Of a DNA stretch of 13,511 nucleotides, positions 8,801 to 13,511 are shown in pieces. A program made the position numbers and the translations under genes. Position 1 is the stretch's first letter. Each line of letters begins with the position of its first letter. The notes beneath the pieces are model-generated. The model was not told the origin of the DNA. It worked only from the letters and a program-made list of their open reading frames with translations, and did not search any database. The DNA comes from CAYXPG01 sp964564845. GTDB lineage: Bacteria; Planctomycetota; Phycisphaerae; Sedimentisphaerales; Anaerobacaceae. The stretch is taken from the NCBI GenBank assembly GCA_964564845.1, contig CAZMCN010000054.1, forward strand, positions 1-13,511, in the 5' to 3' direction.

Positions 8801-9077
8801 AATCTCTCGGCCCTCTATCGGGCATGCTTCGCTCCGGGGGTTCGTTAGCATCCGCCGAGATTTCTTCCTTCTCCGCGGCACCTGCCGCTGGTTCTTCGAG
8901 AGCTTTTTCTTCGGGCTCATTTGCATCATCTGCCTTTTGAACCGAATCGCCCTTCTGCGAATTGGCATCCGTTTTCTCTGCCGCCTCGACCTGCCGGCAA
9001 TAGAGACTATCCGAAGAAATGACAAAAAACACCGCTAAAGCAATCATTACTGATATTATTAGTTTTGACCTCTTCAA
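5841..9077 (-). CDS. gspD: Type II secretion / type IV pilus-type secretin with expanded N-domain array (GspD-like)
   Basis: Secretins form the outer-membrane pore of type II secretion. Residue numbers here count from the GTG at 9086; the preferred TTG start is residue 4. A basic N-terminus, a hydrophobic stretch (10-25) and a VEA-A site near 35 make a signal peptide. Residues 36-140 are a charged linker with repeated D-x-N-E-P motifs. An N0-like domain covers about 143-218. Six N1-like repeats follow, starting near 247, 312, 428, 501, 589 and 684; GspD usually has three after N0. Repeat 2 holds a Ser/Arg/Asp-rich insert (about 337-375). The secretin domain spans about 808-1048, with VLNQPTLWTKDNEEA, IPLLGDLPLLG and ELLVFITPY typical of the family. 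A helical tail (1052-1075) ends the protein. TTG at 9077 is chosen over GTG at 9086 because GAGGTGA lies 5 bases before it. It is the last gene of the gsp operon. Confidence 0.93.
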   Translation of the reverse strand: MKRSKLIISVMIALAVFFVISSDSLYCRQVEAAEKTDANSQKGDSVQKADDANEPEEKALEEPAAGAAEKEEISADANEPPERSMPDRGPRDFGRRRGQRRSPGDANDFRRGRGERREMSFGGFTDVNEPNDPNRPDKGLEALNLKDVQMKDVIKKLSEWTGKVVIPTDEAMEKKVTICSSKKVPRSYALLMIYAALRVKGIIAEESDGAIYLKPIKDAKLGSVPTISSEEPLAAIDNKNQIVQKFFKLKNYSPTRMGEIVRPLIGEYGYVSADENTNSLLVIDAVGNLIRIERIISQFDVPGYDEAVEEVFEIRYGDPRELVQLLKMLFSADERSRSSTSSSRDRGDRTRDRGRGGSSSSRAPSDRSTTTAAAATSVVISSSDIPIVFIPEPRHKWIIARASVEDMKQIRKWIAKLDREEPIGSEVEIVPVKYVDAREVATEIERSLQRMPGAELEPSVLVRPLPQAKQIMIFGRAGMREMVKKLIEEIDILTDEFETRVFKLKYADPDQIKTNIEGLYEARSGYQSSYGLGRYSSHSVSPEDVVKVISFPTLDQVTVIATPQNLDKIVEQIAEWDVPIDVNDVKPRIIELKNSDPIRMVELLTKLFTEEVDTRSRPWWFQFGGEEDKKKKIVGALYGQLTFEAVPDTKKIIVISNIPEAYDVVEALIKELDSREKADVPHVITLNYADAEDICDQLNAILNEPGTRATLRRSSRGLSELTTDSSGQVQSQAGQDTTESQDEIVPWWSGSGSRTRFGEEEMPISNIIGRIRFIPVHRSKAVLVLAPPEYMDDIEKMIKALDKPGKQVMVKAIIVQVNHTDLTSLGVKLAADPASFGGLSEGALTLLSQFAFQENRAPFETALPLAAARQGISTSFDLNVLVDLLIKEANGRVLNQPTLWTKDNEEAEFFRGQTLSFIEAGQTSAEGGSLTTQYTRTDVGLRLRVRPNITPEKNVDMTINLSVDQLEQETINTQPVTSKLDTTTHMIIEDTQTIMLGGILFQNESEIEQKIPLLGDLPLLGGMFRHYDILESNNELLVFITPYVIDEEIKSETKEQLEDAEKKLQDALRELGASVENN

Positions 9078-9082
9078 TTTAC

Positions 9083-9089
9083 TCACCTC
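9083..9089 (-). promoter_or_regulatory. Ribosome binding site that decides the gspD start
   Basis: GAGGTGA on the minus strand, a near-perfect match to the 16S anti-SD, lies 5 bases before TTG at 9077. The alternative GTG at 9086 lies inside this motif and has no ribosome binding site of its own at a normal distance. The TTG start also gives a more typical signal peptide beginning M-K-R-S-K. Confidence 0.65.
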
Positions 9090-9127
9090 ACTCTAATTAC
9101 AATTAATCACACTTTCTCAAATTTTGG

Positions 9128-9568
9128 TTATGGTACGGGTCTGCCTGGCTTGAACTTATCAAGCATTCGGGCCCTGAATTCTTCTCTTTCTTTCCTTGTC
9201 ATATCATTCCACCGGTCTCTGGCTTGTTCCAGCGCAGCTTTATCTTCGTCCGAGAGATTATTAAACATTTCCTCAGTACTGCGTTTCATCTCATCAATAT
9301 CAATTAACGCTGTGGCCGACTCCTCCCGGCTTCGGAGCTCATTAACCTCTGTTACCACCGCCGCATCAAGCTCTTCTGCGTCAATCTTAACGTCTGTTTC
9401 GTCCGGTTTTTGAGCTTCAGGGCCTGCTGCCGTCATAACCTCTGATTTAGTTTCATCAGGTGACTGACTTGATAGGTCCGGCCCAGGAATATAAAAAGCA
9501 ACCCTCCAGATAATAAGAGCCACTGCAACAACAATTATCACTATAAATACTAATTTTGAATCTTTCAT
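9128..9568 (-). CDS. Small single-pass membrane protein of the gsp operon, unknown function
   Basis: I do not recognise a named family. The 146-residue protein has a short basic N-terminus, one membrane helix at about 5-27 and an acidic linker (30-95). Its C-terminal third is predicted helical and charged, probably on the periplasmic side. Two similar helical units stand in tandem: MFNNLSDEDKAALEQARDRW at 101-120 and NDMTRKEREEFRARMLDKF at 121-139. The second is very close to the C-terminus of the neighbouring GspC-like protein (EREAFRARMRERF). The pattern, Ser/Thr plus acidic residues then E-R-x-x-F/L-R-x-R-M, recalls the helical repeats of LTxxQ/Spy-type periplasmic proteins, but the resemblance is loose. 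Its place between gspC-like and gspD and the shared motif suggest a structural role in the secretion machine. The ATG has AAAGG 8 bases upstream. Confidence 0.8.
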   Translation of the reverse strand: MKDSKLVFIVIIVVAVALIIWRVAFYIPGPDLSSQSPDETKSEVMTAAGPEAQKPDETDVKIDAEELDAAVVTEVNELRSREESATALIDIDEMKRSTEEMFNNLSDEDKAALEQARDRWNDMTRKEREEFRARMLDKFKPGRPVP

Positions 9569-9595
9569 TTCATTTACCTTTCTTTAACTATACGG

Positions 9596-10243
9596 TCACC
9601 GTCCGGAGTCAAATCTTTCTCGCATCCGCGCCCGAAATGCCTCTCTTTCTTCTTCAGACATATTTTCAAACATTCGCCTCATTCCGCGCCTTCTGAACAT
9701 TCTATCTCCGGGGCCGGGTGGCCCGGGTTCAACTTCAACAACCGGCTGGGGGCTTTCCTCTGCTTTTTTGGGAGGTGCTTCTGCGGTCGGCTTTTTCTTT
9801 GCAGGGCTCGGCTCCAAATCCATCGGATACTTAACTATCTCTTTGCCGTTCCATTCGAACCTGGCACAGGTAGCTTCGATAGCCACAACATTTGCGTCTT
9901 CTATTCTGTCGCCTACTTTGTACCATTTGCCGTTTACCAGCACCTCATCACCCAACACCGCCGCTATCTTTTTTATCGGTTCCTGGCTTGGAGAAGGCGG
10001 CACAAATAAATTCTTCTTCTTCAATTCATCCGCTGTTTTCCGCTCTTTTACAAAATACTTTTCGGCATCGTTTGGGTCAAACCTGCTCTGGGCAACGGCA
10101 TTTGCCACCAGCCGCTCGGCCCGGGCTGAGACCGTAAAAAAACCAGTCACCTTAAACAAAATCAAAACACCCAGAATCACCGGGACAAGAAGCAGCAACC
10201 TCGAGATTAATTGTCTTTTGTCTTTTAGATAATCAGCTCTCAT
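9596..10243 (-). CDS. GspC/PilP-like inner-membrane connector protein with extra C-terminal helix
   Basis: GspC links the inner-membrane platform to the periplasmic N-domains of the secretin. This 215-residue protein has a membrane helix at about 15-37, a linker containing the GspC-like turn KKKNLFVPP (75-83), and a small beta-rich domain at about 92-140. In that domain VLGDEVLVNGKWYKVGDRI and the following WNGKEI match the homology-region (HR)/PilP pattern of value-strand, gly-asp, strand. Instead of a PDZ or coiled-coil domain it continues into a Lys/Pro/Glu-rich linker (144-178), an arginine-rich patch (181-190) and the helical motif MSEEEREAFRARMRERF (195-211). That motif recurs in the next gene. 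The gene starts 12 bases after the gspM-like stop, so translation may be coupled; the ribosome binding site is poor. The GspC/PilP call rests on layout and weak similarity, so no symbol is given. Confidence 0.78.
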   Translation of the reverse strand: MRADYLKDKRQLISRLLLLVPVILGVLILFKVTGFFTVSARAERLVANAVAQSRFDPNDAEKYFVKERKTADELKKKNLFVPPSPSQEPIKKIAAVLGDEVLVNGKWYKVGDRIEDANVVAIEATCARFEWNGKEIVKYPMDLEPSPAKKKPTAEAPPKKAEESPQPVVEVEPGPPGPGDRMFRRRGMRRMFENMSEEEREAFRARMRERFDSGR

Positions 10244-10255
10244 ACTTTATCTCAC

Positions 10256-10768
10256 TCACTTTACGAATGTTGACACCACCAAATCCATTTCGATTTCCCG
10301 TTCTTTCTTCGGATTACATCTTAAGCGCAACTGCTCTACGCCCACCAGATAAGGATTCTCCTTGAGAGATGCGAGCAGATTAAGCACCTGTTCGAGCCTG
10401 CACTTGCTGCTGCACTTCAGACGCATCAATTTATAGCCGCCCTGCAGCGATTTACCGATATTAAGGACCTGCAGCGGTTCGCTTGTTATACCTGCTTTGT
10501 TTAACTGTTCGTTGAGCTTATCTCTGAAAAGAAACTTTTGCTTTTCCAGGCTCTGCGGCATCTCAAAGACAGGAACAATCGACCTGAGGGACGCCTGCTT
10601 GGCACTGCTGATTGCCCGCATTTGGGCTTTCGCCGCAGCAAGCGTTCTTCGTACATCCATCCAGTATGTCAGTCCTTTCGACGAAAAAACAAATACCAAA
10701 ATAACACCTGCACAGACAGCGCCCAGCTTCAGTGCACGTTTATCTGTTTTGCTCAGTTTCACTGCCAT
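10256..10768 (-). CDS. GspM/PilO-like inner-membrane platform protein
   Basis: GspM and PilO are bitopic proteins that pair with GspL and PilN in the inner-membrane platform. This 170-residue protein has a short basic cytoplasmic start, one membrane helix at about 14-30, a helical stretch likely to form a coiled coil (38-66), and a C-terminal alpha/beta region (70-168) consistent with the ferredoxin-like fold of the family. The last strands contain VGVEQLRLRCNPKKEREIEMDLVVSTF, with the usual 'shared strand then basic turn then strand' look of PilO/GspM ends. Sequence identity to named members is too low to see by eye, so the call depends on size, topology and its place directly after the gspL-like gene (33 bases). 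The ATG has no strong ribosome binding site; AAGGA lies about 15 bases upstream. Confidence 0.75.
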   Translation of the reverse strand: MAVKLSKTDKRALKLGAVCAGVILVFVFSSKGLTYWMDVRRTLAAAKAQMRAISSAKQASLRSIVPVFEMPQSLEKQKFLFRDKLNEQLNKAGITSEPLQVLNIGKSLQGGYKLMRLKCSSKCRLEQVLNLLASLKENPYLVGVEQLRLRCNPKKEREIEMDLVVSTFVK

Positions 10769-10801
10769 ATTTGCTCTGACTTTTCCTTCAAAAGGCGTTA
10801 C

Positions 10802-12253
10802 CTAACCTCTCTTTTTGGTAAAATTTCTATAATGAAAATTTATAGCAAATTTGAGTTTGCCGCTTTTGCTGTCTTTGGCCGGATTTGTTATCTTCACCTC
10901 GGTTATGTCTCTTTGACCCAATAGCTTTTTCTGAAATTCGTACACCTGTTCGATATTCTGTGCCTGTCCGGCTATACTTACAGGCTGACCTTTTTTGAAC
11001 TCGAAGCTATCCAGCTTTATTCCATCGCCGCCGCTTGCATTTATTTCGCTTAAAAGCTTCAGCAAATCCGGTCTCTGCTGCGCAACGGTCTTCATCAGTC
11101 TTTGCCGCTGTATGAGCTGCCCGAGACTCCCTTTCGCTTCAGAACCGCTCCAGTTCTTCTCGCTGACCACATCAATCACACAGGAAACAATAATCAGCAG
11201 TGCCAACATTATCGCTGCGAGCGCGCCGGTTGCCTTTGGCGAGTGCGACCAACGTTTCTTTTCTTCCTTCCCGCCGGGGTTGTACAAACGCTCAAAGACA
11301 TTAAGTTCCTGCCCATCCGCATCAAGTGCCATCAGCCCAAGACCTATCGGCACACGATATCCATAAATCTCTTCAACAGTAAGCCGGGTATCCGCGCTTA
11401 ATTTTTGAACCTCCGGCAAAGATGCACTGGCACTCAATCCTGCTGAGACAAGGCGGGAAACTATTTCTTCCATCATCCTGCTGCCGTCCGAAAGCACATA
11501 AACCGGCAGCTTCGCCGGCTCTCGAAAACCAAACAGCTCAATCGCACTTTTAATATCACGGGCAAACCTCTCATCAGCTTCACCCTGCACTGTTGCTCCA
11601 TCCGCAGCTGTAAAATCCAATGTCCCCATATCCAGATTTACAGCGTTAATCAGTCTTGCCTGCTCGGTCAGACAAACCGTAGTACTGCTCAGCCCAACAC
11701 TTACAACAACTGCCTGCTGCTCATTCCCACCAAAAACTTCTTTCCAGACCTTTACTATCCCTTCACAATCAAGCAGTATTTTTGCCGGCTCAAAACAGCC
11801 TACATCGCCGATGAATCTTTGTAACTGTTCTTTTTTTGCTGCCGCTGCGGTAATAGTCATTTGTCCGTCTTTTTGTTTTGTTAGTCTCCAGGCCAGTTCA
11901 ATTTGCTCAGCCGGCAGCGGCAGTCTTGCCTCCGACTGCAGCCTGACCATCGCTGCCAGCTCGTCTTGCTTTACCGCAGGCACATCGATACGGTAAAAAA
12001 CCACATTTGCCGAGTTGAAGCCGGCCACGGCAATTTGTTCGCCATCTGCTGTCTTTCCAACCGGCAAACCACATTCAGCCGCTAAGTCACGCCAGCTACT
12101 TCGATTCAGCAGGCCGCTCTTTGTCCAGACAACGTCAAAAAACGCACCTTGTCTTTGAAGACAAACAGCCCGCAGACAATCCTCATCCTGAGTCATTGCA
12201 ATCACAGCCGCTTCCGTCATCATATCTGTTCTTTTAGCACTCACATCTTTCAA
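10802..12253 (-). CDS. GspL-like protein: PilM-type actin-like domain fused to PilN-type domain
   Basis: This 483-residue protein combines what type IV pilus systems split in two. Residues about 13-310 form a PilM-like actin-fold domain in the cytoplasm, with RIDVPAVKQDELAAMVRLQSEARLPLP (89-115) and the typical end YRVPIGLGLMAL (299-310). A membrane helix follows at about 342-362. Residues 363-480 resemble PilN: a heptad-like helix, LLKLLSEINA, LDSFEFKKGQPVSIAGQAQNIEQVYEF and a closing strand. This layout is that of GspL, which recruits the GspE ATPase and holds GspM. The start is TTG: it overlaps the gspK stop by four bases (TTGA), and GAGGGGA lies 7 bases upstream. An ATG pair at codons 11-12 is a poorer alternative. 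Overlap means translation is probably coupled to gspK. Confidence 0.87.
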   Translation of the reverse strand: MKDVSAKRTDMMTEAAVIAMTQDEDCLRAVCLQRQGAFFDVVWTKSGLLNRSSWRDLAAECGLPVGKTADGEQIAVAGFNSANVVFYRIDVPAVKQDELAAMVRLQSEARLPLPAEQIELAWRLTKQKDGQMTITAAAAKKEQLQRFIGDVGCFEPAKILLDCEGIVKVWKEVFGGNEQQAVVVSVGLSSTTVCLTEQARLINAVNLDMGTLDFTAADGATVQGEADERFARDIKSAIELFGFREPAKLPVYVLSDGSRMMEEIVSRLVSAGLSASASLPEVQKLSADTRLTVEEIYGYRVPIGLGLMALDADGQELNVFERLYNPGGKEEKKRWSHSPKATGALAAIMLALLIIVSCVIDVVSEKNWSGSEAKGSLGQLIQRQRLMKTVAQQRPDLLKLLSEINASGGDGIKLDSFEFKKGQPVSIAGQAQNIEQVYEFQKKLLGQRDITEVKITNPAKDSKSGKLKFAINFHYRNFTKKRG

Positions 12254-13511
12254 TTCTTTATCCCCTCATACCGATAAAGTGTCCCATACGGAGTTGAACT
12301 CCTGTCAACTACCGTCTCTGTTATGAGCACAGTCCCGTCGGTTCGGCTTCGCTCGGCGGTCGCTAAACTATAAACCGCATAGACATTCGAACGAACGGTA
12401 ATATAATTCGCTATTTCCTTAAAGGTCTTGATATTTATTGATTCGGCATCCATCACTTCGGCGATACTTTGCATCCCCTCGTCCAGAGTCTCTCTGTAGG
12501 CGATTATATTGTCGCCGAGCCGTTCTGCATCGTCACCGCCGCCCAACATCGCCGTCAAAACAGCCCGCAACGCTGTATTAACATTAATTCTGCCAGGTAT
12601 CTTTTGAGTATTACTTACGGTCATTTTGTCGGCTACGTCTGAAAAAGTTTCCAAATCCATCGGCTCTGCTTCGTTCGAATCACTTCGCGAACTGGCCTGT
12701 TTCGGACTGTTATCATTTATCAAATCGGCTATACTTTGATAGTTATTGTTCGGGCGATTTTCCACTATCCACTTCGCTATCGACCTTTTTATATCTAAAG
12801 AATTCACAAGCGCATCCTCATCGGCCGTATTGATATTGGTTCTTCTATTGCCCCCGGCATCTACATCCTGCTCATACGAATAGCAGGTCAGATAATAAAG
12901 CCATCCCAAATCAACATCTTCCCGCAATTCATCAGGTGAAGTTACGTATTTATCTAAACTCTGATACCCCAGCCGCCCTCTAATACTTCCCTGGCCACCA
13001 TAAAACAGCTCATCGGTAACGCCCTTGACCAGCAGCAATTCTCGTACTGTCCTGAAATGGCCGTTTCTAATCACATATCCGTAGGGCAGATTCTCATAAT
13101 AGCCACCTTCGACACCCAATCCACCGGCCGTATCATCATTGTCACGCCAGTCGATTATCGCATCTGCAATTTCCTCCGTCATTTCATTCAGGCCCAGAAG
13201 CTGCTCTTTCGTAGCTGTATTTATATTTAACTTACTCGCCTCATCAATGACAGTAACGCTGACGCGGCACCGCTCAAGCTCAATATCGTTAAAGTCCTCA
13301 TCATTGTCAGACCACAAATCCGTCAGGCAGTCACTTTCCCTGAGGTCTTCATTCAGTACTGCAACAGCGGTATGCCGCCCCGCCCGGCCTGCCCACTTGC
13401 ACCTCGCCGCCTCGGTCGCCGCAACGCAGATTTTCGTATCGAGTCGGCTGTTCTGTCCAACGACCGCAACTATTACTCCAAGCAGCATCACCACCCAAAG
13501 TACCGTTACAA
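12250..13511 (-). CDS. gspK: GspK-like minor pseudopilin (start lies beyond the window)
   Basis: GspK caps the tip of the type II secretion pseudopilus. The reading frame stays open to the right edge and reads VTVLWVVMLLGVIVAVV before QNSRL, the hydrophobic N-terminal helix of GspK pseudopilins (compare the usual VLWVLALL). A GTG at 13494 lies inside that helix and is not the true start; the prepilin peptidase site must be outside. About 419 residues are visible, longer than a typical GspK of roughly 330 residues. Counting from the GTG, helix-hairpin-helix-like modules with the motif I-N-x-N-T-A occur three times: KLNINTA near 88-94, RTNINTA near 218-223 and RINVNTA near 302-307. The third is set off by an acidic/serine linker (263-290). 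A short beta-rich tail with TVLITETVV follows. The gene overlaps the gspL-like gene by four bases. Confidence 0.88.
   Translation of the reverse strand, partial: VTVLWVVMLLGVIVAVVGQNSRLDTKICVAATEAARCKWAGRAGRHTAVAVLNEDLRESDCLTDLWSDNDEDFNDIELERCRVSVTVIDEASKLNINTATKEQLLGLNEMTEEIADAIIDWRDNDDTAGGLGVEGGYYENLPYGYVIRNGHFRTVRELLLVKGVTDELFYGGQGSIRGRLGYQSLDKYVTSPDELREDVDLGWLYYLTCYSYEQDVDAGGNRRTNINTADEDALVNSLDIKRSIAKWIVENRPNNNYQSIADLINDNSPKQASSRSDSNEAEPMDLETFSDVADKMTVSNTQKIPGRINVNTALRAVLTAMLGGGDDAERLGDNIIAYRETLDEGMQSIAEVMDAESINIKTFKEIANYITVRSNVYAVYSLATAERSRTDGTVLITETVVDRSSTPYGTLYRYEGIKN
12261..12267 (-). promoter_or_regulatory. Ribosome binding site that decides the gspL-like start
   Basis: GAGGGGA on the minus strand lies 7 bases before TTG at 12253, inside the last codons of gspK. 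Together with the TTGA stop/start overlap it favours this TTG over the ATG pair ten codons downstream. Confidence 0.6.

Noticed and set aside
8990..9005. Lipoprotein signal (lipobox) in the secretin N-terminus, at the cysteine near residue 30
   Set aside because: The residues before the cysteine (S-L-Y) do not fit the usual L-A/S-G/A-C pattern, and a VEA-A signal peptidase I site follows.
1..13511. CRISPR arrays, tRNA or rRNA genes, insertion sequences
   Set aside because: No regularly spaced repeats, cloverleaf-like sequence, rRNA core, transposase or terminal inverted repeats were found, and coding density is high throughout.

Overview
The window looks like a piece of an anaerobic bacterial chromosome. 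All genes lie on the minus strand, so transcription runs from high to low coordinates. Two functional blocks are visible. Best guess for the source is Planctomycetota, perhaps a Phycisphaerae-like sediment lineage. This rests on D-x-N-E-P-rich linkers in the secretin, a strongly diverged type II secretion (Gsp) operon, and an acetogen-type CODH/ACS operon in a genome of medium GC. It is an inference from protein style only; Omnitrophota or another anaerobic Gram-negative phylum is not excluded.

Block 1 (13511 down to 5841) is the second half of a type II secretion / type IV pilus-like operon. In transcription order it holds a GspK-like minor pseudopilin cut by the window edge, a GspL-like protein that reads as a PilM-PilN fusion, a GspM/PilO-like protein, a GspC/PilP-like protein, a small membrane-anchored protein that shares a C-terminal helical motif with the GspC-like protein, and a very large secretin (GspD) with about six N1-type repeats where GspD usually has three. 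Together they would form the inner-membrane platform, the periplasmic connector and the outer-membrane pore. GspE, GspF and the major pseudopilin are not in the window and may lie upstream of position 13511.

A gene-free stretch of 377 bases (5464-5840) separates the blocks. It contains weak terminator-like hairpins after gspD, a strong sigma70-type promoter (TTGACA, 16 bases, TATTAT) pointing at the second block, and a leader of about 170 nt with several mutually exclusive pairings. This leader is the best candidate here for an undescribed regulatory element.

Block 2 (5463 down to the left edge) is a bacterial Wood-Ljungdahl operon in the order cooC, acsA, acsB, acsC. CooC is the ATPase that loads nickel. 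AcsA (CO dehydrogenase) reduces CO2 to CO. AcsB (acetyl-CoA synthase) joins CO, a methyl group and CoA. AcsC, cut by the edge after about 91 codons, is the large subunit of the corrinoid iron-sulfur protein that carries the methyl group. All cluster ligands expected from the Moorella and Carboxydothermus enzymes are present, so the block looks functional and could serve CO2 fixation, acetate production or acetyl-CoA oxidation.

Three genes (cooC, gspD and the gspL-like gene) appear to start with TTG. No RNA gene, insertion sequence, CRISPR array or broken gene was seen.
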